64,000 bases of DNA from Desulfococcaceae bacterium (GTDB lineage Bacteria; Desulfobacterota; Desulfobacteria; Desulfobacterales; Desulfosalsimonadaceae), in contig JAQYVU010000004.1 of assembly GCA_030145385.1 (NCBI GenBank), positions 49,986 through 113,985 on the forward strand, written 5' to 3'. Positions 57,017-64,000 of this stretch are shown one piece after another. The stretch's first letter is position 1, and the number at the start of each line of letters is the position of its first letter. Below the pieces are notes generated by a model that was given only the letters and a program-made list of their open reading frames with translations, did no database searches and was not told the origin of the DNA. A program made the translations under genes and the position numbers.

Positions 57017-58009
57017 ATGATCGAATTTAAATACATATGGGTTTTTGTGTTTTTACTTCTGCCGCTGCTCACCCGGTGGTTTCTGCCGGAACATCGCGAG
57101 GCGCGGGTGGCTGTGGGCGTGCCGTTTATGAGTCGCTTGTCTGCCATTACGGGTCAAACGCCGGCTCCGGGGGCTGCCATTATTCGGGGTTCTCTGATTC
57201 AGATGGCATTTTTGGTTTTGTCATGGATTCTTATTGTTACAGCACTCGCCCGTCCCCAATGGATTGAAAGTCCGGTAACAAAAGACGTTCCGACCCGGGA
57301 TCTTCTGCTTGCCGTGGATCTTTCCGGTTCCATGGAAGCGGAGGATTTTACGGATGCGTCCGGTAAAATAATAGACCGCCTGAAAGCGGTGAAGCAGGTG
57401 CTGGATGAATTTCTGGCCCGGCGAAAAGGGGATCGGGTGGGCCTGATCTTTTTCGGGTCAGCCGCCTTTGTCCAGGCACCATTTACCGAAGACCTGGAGG
57501 TGGTCCGGACATTGATGGATGAGGCACAGGTGCGCATGGCCGGTCCCCAGACCATGATGGGGGATGCCATCGGTCTGGCGCTGCATGTCTTTGAAGAGAG
57601 CGAGACACAGGAAAGAGTCCTTATTGTGCTCACCGACGGAAATGATACCGGCAGTCAGGTACCTCCCCAAAAAGCATCTGAAATTGCAAGGGATAAAAGT
57701 ATTACTATTCATACGGTGGCCATTGGTGACCCGAAGTCTCTGGGTGAGGAAACGCTGGATGAAGAAACACTCAAAGCCATGAGTCAGATTACCGGCGGCA
57801 CTTATTTTCACGGGATGAACCGGAAAGAACTGGAAGAAATTTATAAGAAACTGGACGAACTTGAAACCCGGCAGGTTGAAATCATCAGTTTTCGGCCGAA
57901 AACCGATCTGTTTTTCTGGCCGCTGGGTGTCTTTTTTGTGCTGGGCATTTTATTTCACGGGGTGATGGTGTTAAAAAAGTCGAAAAGTGAAGTAGCCAGT
58001 AATCAGTGA
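57017..58009 (+). CDS. batA: BatA-like VWA membrane protein
   Basis: 330 residues: membrane helices at ~5-20 and ~55-78, then a von Willebrand A domain with an intact MIDAS (LLLAVDLSGSMEAEDF near residue 100; DLSGS, later the Thr and Asp in LTDGNDTGS), and a C-terminal helix. In the Bat (aerotolerance-like) system it joins MoxR ATPase and other Bat proteins to handle periplasmic or membrane substrates under stress. No Shine-Dalgarno is visible, perhaps because the repeat ends right before it. Confidence 0.85.
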   Translation: MIEFKYIWVFVFLLLPLLTRWFLPEHREARVAVGVPFMSRLSAITGQTPAPGAAIIRGSLIQMAFLVLSWILIVTALARPQWIESPVTKDVPTRDLLLAVDLSGSMEAEDFTDASGKIIDRLKAVKQVLDEFLARRKGDRVGLIFFGSAAFVQAPFTEDLEVVRTLMDEAQVRMAGPQTMMGDAIGLALHVFEESETQERVLIVLTDGNDTGSQVPPQKASEIARDKSITIHTVAIGDPKSLGEETLDEETLKAMSQITGGTYFHGMNRKELEEIYKKLDELETRQVEIISFRPKTDLFFWPLGVFFVLGILFHGVMVLKKSKSEVASNQ

Positions 58010-58080
58010 TCAGTATTCAGTAACCGGTAATTTCTGACCACTGCCCACTGAATACTGAATACTGAATACTGAATACTAAG
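57995..58080. repeat. period-7 repeat hairpin, copy
   Basis: CAGTAATCAGTGATCAGT on the left, four ACTGAAT/ACTGAATACT units on the right; loop near 58030. Overlaps the last bases of BatA. Confidence 0.65.
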
Positions 58081-58117
58081 TACTGCTTAATATCGCTTTA
58101 AGACGGACAATTAACAA

Positions 58118-59077
58118 ATGAATGAGTTGCTAACCAATTTCCACTTCCTCCGCCCCTGGTGGCTGGCTGCAGCCATTCCGGCCGGATGGCTGTTTTGGCA
58201 GATTGCGAATCAATCAGACTCACGGCGGGTATGGAAAAATATTATATCCGATCACCTGCTCAAACATCTTCTGATAGGCGAATCTGCTCAATCCCGGTTA
58301 CGGCCGTGGCATCTGCTGGGAGGCGCATGGCTGATAGTCATAATTGCACTTGCCGGACCGGCCTGGCAGGTCGAGCCATCGCCGTTTGCAGAAGATCAGT
58401 CCGCGTTGTTTATTGTCCTGAAAGTTGATCCCTCTATGACCGCAGATGATGTTCAGCCGTCCCGCCTGGATCGCGCGGTTCACAAAATCCAGGATCTTAT
58501 GGAGTTGCGCCGTGGAACGTTAAACGGCCTGATTGCCTATTCCGGAAGTGCGCACCTGGTGATGCCGCTGACCCGCGACAATGCCATTATAGAATCCTTT
58601 GCCAATGAATTGTCTCCGGAAATTATGCCGACGCAAGGAGATGCCCTGACCGAAGCTGTTTTGCTGGCCAGTGACAGGCTAAAAAAGGCAGGTATAAGCG
58701 GTTCAATTCTTCTGATCACTGACGCGGTTGCCGGCGACCAGCTTCAGGAACTGGCCGGCAGTCAGAAGGGTAATACATATCCTGTTCATATTCTGGCCAT
58801 CGCGTCTGAAAATCCGGGCGGAATTGTTTCCGCCCCGGCCCTTGACCGTTCCGGCCTTGGAAAAGCCGCACGGGCTTTGGGCGGATCCCTGACAGTCGTT
58901 ACGCCTGATGAGCGGGATGTTGAAAATATCGCCTCTAAAGTTGAAAAAGATCTGGCAACAATGATTTTGCCGGATACCGGTCAGCGCTGGAAAGATTCAG
59001 GCTTCTGGCTGGTGCCGTTTATTGCGGCCCTGACGCTGTTCTGGTTCAGAAGGGGTTGGGTGGTGAGGTATGAGTGA
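58118..59077 (+). CDS. batB: BatB-like VWA protein with degenerate MIDAS
   Basis: 319 residues, membrane segments near ~12-28, ~68-84 and the C-terminus (LVPFIAALTLFWF). The VWA-like domain has VLKVDPSMTADDVQPSRLDRA near residue 103 where D-x-S-x-S is expected: Asp and Ser remain but the last Ser is Met, so metal binding is doubtful. LNGLIAYSGSAHLVMPLTRD and LLITDAVAGD follow. It pairs with BatA in the Bat cluster. Confidence 0.8.
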   Translation: MNELLTNFHFLRPWWLAAAIPAGWLFWQIANQSDSRRVWKNIISDHLLKHLLIGESAQSRLRPWHLLGGAWLIVIIALAGPAWQVEPSPFAEDQSALFIVLKVDPSMTADDVQPSRLDRAVHKIQDLMELRRGTLNGLIAYSGSAHLVMPLTRDNAIIESFANELSPEIMPTQGDALTEAVLLASDRLKKAGISGSILLITDAVAGDQLQELAGSQKGNTYPVHILAIASENPGGIVSAPALDRSGLGKAARALGGSLTVVTPDERDVENIASKVEKDLATMILPDTGQRWKDSGFWLVPFIAALTLFWFRRGWVVRYE

Positions 59078-59092
59078 GGGGAAGGTGGAAAA

Positions 59093-59226
59093 AAGTGATC
59101 AGTATTCAGTAAGCAGTAAAAAAAGTTAACAGTTATATTTATTCATCATTTACTGACCACTGACCACTGACCACTGACCACTGACCACTGATCACTGATC
59201 ACTGATCACTGAATACTGAATACTAA
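59093..59226. repeat. longest period-7 repeat array
   Basis: Left part CAGTATTCAGTAAGCAGT; right part five TGACCAC units (59154-59188), three TGATCAC (59189-59209), two TGAATAC (59210-59223). The halves can pair around a 59120-59150 loop. Lies between BatB and BatC. Confidence 0.75.
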
Positions 59227-59242
59227 AACAAGCGTGATAGAA

Positions 59243-59845
59243 ATGAAGCATGTTGTCATAATTATATTATTCATCATAGGAACAACCGGCTGCTCCGCAG
59301 ATTACTGGCTGACGCCGGACCAGCAGGGGGACCGGCTGATGAAGGCGGAAAAATTCGATGAAGCCGCCAAAGTCTATGTGGACCCTCTTCGAAAAGGGAC
59401 AGCGCTGTTTCGTGCCGGGGATTTTGAAGCTGCGGCTGCCGCGTTTGGCCGGATGAATACCCCTGAGGCCCATTTTAATCGCGGAAATTCACTGGTCATG
59501 CTTGGAAATTATGTGGATGCTGTTTCTGCCTATGAACGGGCGCTGGAGTTGAAAAAAGACTGGAATCAGGCATCGGAAAATCTGGAAATTGCCCGTATCC
59601 GTGCCGAGCGGATGGAACTGGAAGGCGGGGACATGACTGGCGGCATGCTCGGTGCAGATGAAATTGTGTTTACAGAAGGCGGGAAAAACAAATCCGGAGA
59701 AGATGAAACCGTTGAAGCAGACTCCGGCGCACCACTTTCAGATCAAGAAATACGCTCCCTCTGGCTGCGGCGGGTGCAGACAAAACCCGCGGATTTTTTA
59801 AAAGCTAAGTTTTCGTATCAGTACGGTAAAAGAAGTAATCAGTGA
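59243..59845 (+). CDS. batC: BatC-like TPR lipoprotein
   Basis: 200 residues from the ATG at 59243 (a GTG 9 nt upstream also fits). Signal with lipobox GTTGC. Two to three TPR units: GDRLMKAEKFDEAAKVY, GTALFRAGDFEAAAAAFGRM, HFNRGNSLVMLGNYVDAVSAYERALELKKDW. The C-terminus is acidic then WLRRVQTKPADFLKAKFSYQ, which matches the conserved end of BatC/BatE proteins. It is thought to serve as scaffold for BatA/BatB. Confidence 0.78.
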   Translation: MKHVVIIILFIIGTTGCSADYWLTPDQQGDRLMKAEKFDEAAKVYVDPLRKGTALFRAGDFEAAAAAFGRMNTPEAHFNRGNSLVMLGNYVDAVSAYERALELKKDWNQASENLEIARIRAERMELEGGDMTGGMLGADEIVFTEGGKNKSGEDETVEADSGAPLSDQEIRSLWLRRVQTKPADFLKAKFSYQYGKRSNQ

Positions 59846-59847
59846 AA

Positions 59848-59906
59848 GAAGTGACCAGTGATCAGTGTTCAGTAATCAGTAACTGATCACTGAATACTGA
59901 ATACTC
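59848..59906. repeat. period-7 repeat, copy
   Basis: CCAGTGATCAGTGTTCAGTAAT followed by ACTGATCACTGAATACTGAA; a short inverted arrangement between BatC and BatD. Confidence 0.6.
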
Positions 59907-59919
59907 AAAAAAAAGTTTT

Positions 59920-61251
59920 ATGGTGAGATTAATGTCGAGATCGGCATATATATTCTTTAGCATCATTTTAATGTTTACTTCGTCTTTAAGCTTTGCGGCA
60001 TCCGCCCAGGTCCGGGTAAGCATCGATACCAGCAAGTCCTATTGGGTCGGTCAGAAGATCCCGTTTTATGTGGATTTGCTCAGCCCGGGATTTTTTTCCG
60101 GAACCCCGAAGTTTGACTTGCCGGAGATTTCCGGTGTGCTGGTGATGAAAATTCCCGAACGACCGGTAATGGGGACGGAAGAAATTGAAGGTCAGAGTTA
60201 TACCAGACAACGCCATGAGTTTGTCCTGTTTTCCCAGAGACAGGGCCAGGTGGATATTCCGTCTTTTACCGTAAGATTTGGTGTTTCAGGACAGGCAGGC
60301 GCTTCTCCCAAAGAAATTTCCTTAAAAACATCTCCATTAACCCTCACCCCGAAAATGCCGCCGGGCGCTGAAAAGCTTAGCGTGCTCATTTCAACCCGGG
60401 ATCTGAAGGTCACTGAACGCTGGAGTCCTGAGCCGAAAGAGGCAAAGCAGGGAGATGCATTCACAAGAACCATAACGTTTCAGGCGCCGGACATTCCCGG
60501 TATGGCCTTTGCGCCGCTTCCGGAAATAAATATCAATGGAATCGGTATTTACGCTGAAACGCCGGTGGTAAATGACCGGATTGAACGCGGTGATTTTATC
60601 GGGGAACGGACAGAAACAATCAGCTATGTGATGGAGAGTTCCGGTAAAATGACCATTCCGGCCATGTCGTTTCACTGGTTTGACATTGCGTCTGAAACAT
60701 TAAAGACCGAGGAATTGCCGGAAGTAACATTTAAGGTTTCTCCCTCGATCGCCGGCCCGTCTTCGGGTCAGCCTTCCGGCGCGGGATCTTTTAAGATGAT
60801 ATTTATCATGGGGATTGTTTTGCTGACCTTTGCCGGTGGGGTTTTGTGGCGATGGCGAAGATACCTGACGGCTTATATTAAATCCTGGCAGAAATATCAG
60901 GCAGAAAGTGAATCCGGTTATTTTAAACAACTCATCACGGCATGCCGCAAAAATGAACCGCAGGCCGTTTTAAATGCGTTGATGAAATGGGTGGATCGGG
61001 TGAACCCTGACCGGCAGGCAGCCACTCTGGGCGGGTTTGTGGAAATCTGGGGAGACCCTGAACTGGCGTCAGAAGTTGCCGGGCTTCATAAGTTTTATTT
61101 TTCGCAGGAAAAAGAATCTGGGGCTGGAAAAAAGAATAAATCCTGGTCCGGGCAGAAGCTGGAGCAGCTCATGGTAAAAGTCAGAAAACGGTTAAATAAA
61201 AAAAGAATACAAAAGGAGTTGGAAGGAGTTCTGAAACCGCTCAATCCTTAA
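59920..61251 (+). CDS. batD: BatD-like membrane protein
   Basis: 443 residues. Signal peptide ~1-27 (ending FAASA). Large beta-rich extracytoplasmic part with VSIDTSKSYWVGQKIPFYVDL, RQRHEFVLFSQRQGQVDIPSFTVRF and PEINING-IGIYAETPVVNDRI typical of BatD, then one membrane helix (~285-305, MIFIMGIVLLTFAGGVLW) and a charged cytosolic tail (~140 residues). Last gene of the Bat cluster. Start: ATG at 59920; an in-frame ATG at 59932 is possible. Confidence 0.82.
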   Translation: MVRLMSRSAYIFFSIILMFTSSLSFAASAQVRVSIDTSKSYWVGQKIPFYVDLLSPGFFSGTPKFDLPEISGVLVMKIPERPVMGTEEIEGQSYTRQRHEFVLFSQRQGQVDIPSFTVRFGVSGQAGASPKEISLKTSPLTLTPKMPPGAEKLSVLISTRDLKVTERWSPEPKEAKQGDAFTRTITFQAPDIPGMAFAPLPEININGIGIYAETPVVNDRIERGDFIGERTETISYVMESSGKMTIPAMSFHWFDIASETLKTEELPEVTFKVSPSIAGPSSGQPSGAGSFKMIFIMGIVLLTFAGGVLWRWRRYLTAYIKSWQKYQAESESGYFKQLITACRKNEPQAVLNALMKWVDRVNPDRQAATLGGFVEIWGDPELASEVAGLHKFYFSQEKESGAGKKNKSWSGQKLEQLMVKVRKRLNKKRIQKELEGVLKPLNP

Positions 61252-61284
61252 AAACATGAATTTAATTTTTCAGGAGATGCAAAA

Positions 61285-62097
61285 ATGAAGAATAAAAAAG
61301 TTTTGAAAGGGATGCTGATTTTGCTGATGCTGAGTGTTAGCATAGGTGTTGATGGGGTAAAAGCGGATACTGAAGAAGAGCTGGCCAAAAAACTGGCAAA
61401 TCCCGTGGCATCCCTGATCAGTGTGCCCATCCAGGCCAACTATGATGAAAATATCGGATTAAATGACGACGGTTCAGTCTGGCGCATCAACATTCAGCCG
61501 GTGATTCCGTTTTCGATCGGTCCGGATTGGAACCTGATTACCCGCACCATCATGCCGATAATTGATCAGACGGACATTCCGATTAGGGGTAAGGGCGAAT
61601 CCGGCCTGGGTGATGTGGTGCAGAGCTTTTTCTTTTCACCCAAACAGCCGGTGAACGGCTGGATTCTGGGAGCCGGCCCGGTTTTTTTGTGGCCCACCGC
61701 CACAGATGATGGCCTTGGTGCCGAAAAATGGGGCGTCGGCCCGACAGCGGTTGCCCTTAAACAGCAAGGCCAATGGACGTTCGGGATGCTGGTAAATCAT
61801 ATTGAGTCGTTTGCCGGAGAAGATGATCGTGCAGATGTCAGTGCAACGTTTGTGCAGCCCTTTTTTACTTACGTCACCCATACCAAAACATCACTATCCT
61901 TTACCACGGAATCCACCTACGACTGGGAAAACGAAGAGTGGGCTGTCCCGCTGATATTTTCTGTATCTCAAATGCTGAAAATCGGATCGCAGATTTTTCA
62001 GGTCGGTGGCGGTATCCGGTACTGGGCGGATTCGCCGGATGGCGGTCCGGAGGACTGGGGTGCCCGGATCCAGCTGACGCTGCTTTTTCCGCAATAA
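61285..62097 (+). CDS. outer membrane protein, phenol-MetA (transporter) family
   Basis: 270 residues, signal peptide ending at VKA (~residue 27). NPVASLISVPIQANYDENIG...VWRINIQPVIPFSI, LITRTIMPI, GLGDVVQSFFFSPK and WTFGMLVNHIESFAG follow the MetA-pathway phenol degradation-type beta-barrel protein (PF13557). Ends GARIQLTLLFPQ. Probably a small outer membrane channel for hydrophobic compounds. AGGAGAT lies 8 nt before the start. Confidence 0.75.
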   Translation: MKNKKVLKGMLILLMLSVSIGVDGVKADTEEELAKKLANPVASLISVPIQANYDENIGLNDDGSVWRINIQPVIPFSIGPDWNLITRTIMPIIDQTDIPIRGKGESGLGDVVQSFFFSPKQPVNGWILGAGPVFLWPTATDDGLGAEKWGVGPTAVALKQQGQWTFGMLVNHIESFAGEDDRADVSATFVQPFFTYVTHTKTSLSFTTESTYDWENEEWAVPLIFSVSQMLKIGSQIFQVGGGIRYWADSPDGGPEDWGARIQLTLLFPQ

Positions 62098-62181
62098 GGT
62101 AATATAAAAACAATTGATTTTATTTTTTTTGATGGAGAGCGAATTCAATTAATGATTTAAAGTGGTTAGGGGGCTGGTGCA

Positions 62182-63459
62182 ATGATGAAAAGAAATCTTC
62201 AATATTTTTTTATGGCTTTTTTGTTATTTATTTTAGTTACGCCATCCGTATGGGCCGGTGGTATTGGGCTTTATGAAATCGGCACCCCGGATGTGGGGCT
62301 GGCCTCGGCCGGCTATGCTGCCCGGGCCCAGGATGCGGCAACGGTTGCCACAAACCCGGCCGGCATGACCCGGCTGGAGAAATCCGAATTTATGGGCGGA
62401 TTTCAGGCGCTGTACGGGGATATCAAGTTTTCTCCGAATGCCGATACCTCGGTTTCCGGCGGTGACGGCGGTACTTCGGTGGGGTTTCTTCCCGGCGCAA
62501 GCGCCTTTTATGTTCACAATATGTCTGACGATGTGAGGCTTGGAATCGGACTGTTCAGCAACTTCGGTCTGGCCTATGAATACGATTCCGGCTGGTCGGG
62601 CAGGTATTATACGACAGAAGGTGTATTGCTCGGAGTATCCATTCTGCCCACAGTTGCCTACCGCATCAATGATCAGTTTTCCGTAGGGGCCGGCATCAAC
62701 TGCATGTATGGAATGTTTGAAAGCAAGGCAGCAGTCAACAACCTGGGCCCGAATGCGGATGACGGCCGGTTGAAAGTCGAGAATGAAGATTTTGGTTTTG
62801 GCGGCAATGTCGGTTTGTTGTACGAGCTCTCCGAAGCGACCCGGTTTGGAGTGACCTATTCGTCGGAAGTGGATCTTGAATTTGACGATGTACCGGAATT
62901 TAAAAATGTCGGTCCGCTGATGACCGCAGCCCTTAATCGGGCCGGTTTGATCGATAACCGGTTGAATCTCGATTTTACGGTTCCCCAGATGATCATGACC
63001 AGTTTTTATCACGCAGTAGACCAAAAAACAGCGATTCTGGGAAACGTGGGGTGGCAGGACTGGTCGGAATTTGGAAAAATCGGCGTTCAGATTGATTCCG
63101 AGGACCCCACGAGTCTGACTGCAAACCGGGAGTATGATGATACCTGGCATGCCGCACTGGGCATGCAGCATCGCTGCAGTGACCCGTGGCTGCTTTCATT
63201 CGGGATTGCCTATGACAGCAGCATGATGGATTCAGAGGATCGGACACCGGACCTGCCGGTTTCAGATGCCTGGCGATATGGTGCGGGAGCAACCTATAAA
63301 TATTCAGAAGCCGTCGACCTGGGGGTAGGATATACGCTGATGTGGCTGGGGGATATGTCCATGGACCAGAAGCGCGGGCTTTTATCGGGAAGAGTTGCCG
63401 GAAAATACAAACATTCAGTGATTCATTTTTTGGCGTGCAATATTCGATGGACCTTCTAA
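62182..63459 (+). CDS. FadL/OmpP1/TodX-family outer membrane transporter
   Basis: 425 residues, signal peptide ending at WAG (~26). GIGLYEIGTPDVGLASAGYAARAQDAATVATNPAGMTRLEKSEFMGG is the FadL signature (an NPAG box), and the C-terminus ends in a beta strand with Phe (IRWTF), as for outer membrane barrels. It imports hydrophobic molecules such as long-chain fatty acids. It is 84 bp after the MetA-type gene, pointing to a hydrophobic-substrate uptake pair. Confidence 0.85.
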   Translation: MMKRNLQYFFMAFLLFILVTPSVWAGGIGLYEIGTPDVGLASAGYAARAQDAATVATNPAGMTRLEKSEFMGGFQALYGDIKFSPNADTSVSGGDGGTSVGFLPGASAFYVHNMSDDVRLGIGLFSNFGLAYEYDSGWSGRYYTTEGVLLGVSILPTVAYRINDQFSVGAGINCMYGMFESKAAVNNLGPNADDGRLKVENEDFGFGGNVGLLYELSEATRFGVTYSSEVDLEFDDVPEFKNVGPLMTAALNRAGLIDNRLNLDFTVPQMIMTSFYHAVDQKTAILGNVGWQDWSEFGKIGVQIDSEDPTSLTANREYDDTWHAALGMQHRCSDPWLLSFGIAYDSSMMDSEDRTPDLPVSDAWRYGAGATYKYSEAVDLGVGYTLMWLGDMSMDQKRGLLSGRVAGKYKHSVIHFLACNIRWTF

Positions 63460-63479
63460 AGACTGCAGCGAACAATAAG

Positions 63480-64000
63480 ATGAAAAAGATAAAACTCTTT
63501 CTGAAAGAATTCTTACCGGTATTAATGATGCGCTTTTGTTGTCTGCAGTTCATGGTCGGATTTTGCCTGTTCACGCCGTTTTTCGAGGATGCAGCAGCGG
63601 AAATGCAAATGGTTCCAACTCCTTCAGTTGCTAATCAGGTATCTGTTTCTGATATTCCATGGGAATTTAGGTTTGTGCCGTTATACGTTTGGCTGGCGGA
63701 TATGAACGGCAGCGTTGAATCAGGATATGTGGGTTTTAAAGATTATTTTGATGACCTTGAGCCGGGATTCAGCGCTCATATAGAGATGATGTACGATGAG
63801 AAAGCCGGATATATTACTGATTGTAATAAGATAAATTTTGGGGACCAGCGGGTTTATCGGAACCAGAGGTATGATGTGGATCTGAATAATTCCATGACGG
63901 AATTGATCATATTTTCCCGTCTTTGGAAAGAGCCGTCTTCATTTGATTTTATGATCGGTCTTCGGTTTATGGATGTGGAATTAGACATGAAAATAGATGA
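63480..64000 (+). CDS. exported protein, start only
   Basis: The gene runs off the window; 173 residues are seen, with no stop. A signal or anchor segment is at about residues 14-32 (VLMMRFCCLQFMVGFCLFTPF), then a beta-rich domain (WEFRFVPLYVWLADMNGS...GFKDYFDDLEPGFSAHIEM, LIIFSRLW...FDFMIGLRFMDVE), similar to outer membrane beta-barrel proteins that follow FadL-type genes. Start at the ATG at 63480; no good ribosome site. Function unknown. Confidence 0.55.
   Translation, partial: MKKIKLFLKEFLPVLMMRFCCLQFMVGFCLFTPFFEDAAAEMQMVPTPSVANQVSVSDIPWEFRFVPLYVWLADMNGSVESGYVGFKDYFDDLEPGFSAHIEMMYDEKAGYITDCNKINFGDQRVYRNQRYDVDLNNSMTELIIFSRLWKEPSSFDFMIGLRFMDVELDMKID

Noticed and set aside
59093..59226. CRISPR array
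   Set aside because: Unit length is 7 bp with no spacers and no cas genes; it is a tandem repeat.

Overview
The window joins two kinds of DNA. Positions 1 to about 23.9 kb are an AT-rich, compact temperate phage (prophage) or phage-derived element. Positions from about 24 kb to the end are a less AT-rich bacterial chromosome. The gene content there (long acyl-CoA dehydrogenase, a cytochrome bc module with an octaheme cytochrome, sulfatases, a Bat cluster, FadL-like porins, many short intergenic repeats) looks like an anaerobic Gram-negative bacterium, most likely Desulfobacterota (Desulfobacterales type). That placement is inference from gene families and style, not a database result.

Prophage, 1-17.2 kb: a short-tailed (podovirus-like) virion module, all on the + strand. 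In order it holds the C-terminus of a portal, a scaffold-like protein, an SU10-type major capsid protein, a glycosyltransferase plus methyltransferase pair, two small membrane proteins that look like a lysis pair, a metallophosphoesterase, a cysteine-peptidase-like protein, a head adaptor, a large DUF2341/LamG fibre, a beta-propeller tail protein and two large internal virion proteins. A secreted HNH nuclease lipoprotein and a possible ADP-ribosyltransferase-fold protein follow, ending at a terminator near 17.25 kb. None of these genes has a Shine-Dalgarno sequence.

Prophage, 17.3-23.9 kb: a compact restriction-modification cassette (BglII-family nuclease, MT-A70 methyltransferase, small winged-helix protein), a structured stretch containing what looks like a self-contained small RNA on the - strand with mutually exclusive hairpins, a - strand mini-operon of zinc-ribbon proteins, an HNH/NinG-like nuclease expressed from an apparently leaderless start, an excisionase, two small paralogues and a tyrosine integrase. 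These genes nearly all have strong Shine-Dalgarno sites. A complete tRNA-Leu(CAA), a Phd/RelE-type toxin-antitoxin pair and a 58-bp second copy of the tRNA 3' end with its own terminator follow; the last is the best candidate for the right attachment site.

Chromosome, 24-31.5 kb: an accessory zone with a HigB/HigA toxin-antitoxin pair (the antitoxin carries an ImmA/IrrE-type peptidase domain), broken HNH genes, three REP-type palindromes with a REP-associated transposase, an attC-like structure, a methyltransferase and a membrane acyltransferase.

Chromosome, 32-41.5 kb: acyl-CoA dehydrogenase, then a TlpA-like protein, a membrane cNMP-binding/rhodanese fusion, a MauE-like protein and a small lipoprotein ahead of cytochrome b, Rieske protein and an octaheme-TPR cytochrome c. 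Together these look like a quinol-oxidising electron-transfer module with redox accessory proteins.

Chromosome, 41.5-55 kb: LpxR-type lipid A deacylase, two arylsulfatases that share a homologous upstream element, a double DUF1254/DUF1214 lipoprotein, a sulfatase relic, an AsmA-like protein and a PafA-like phosphatase. Chromosome, 55-64 kb: ecotin overlapping a DUF4381 gene, then BatA, BatB, BatC and BatD, a phenol-MetA-type outer membrane protein, a FadL-family porin and the start of another exported protein. Spacers in this last part are filled with period-7 tandem repeats arranged as large hairpins.
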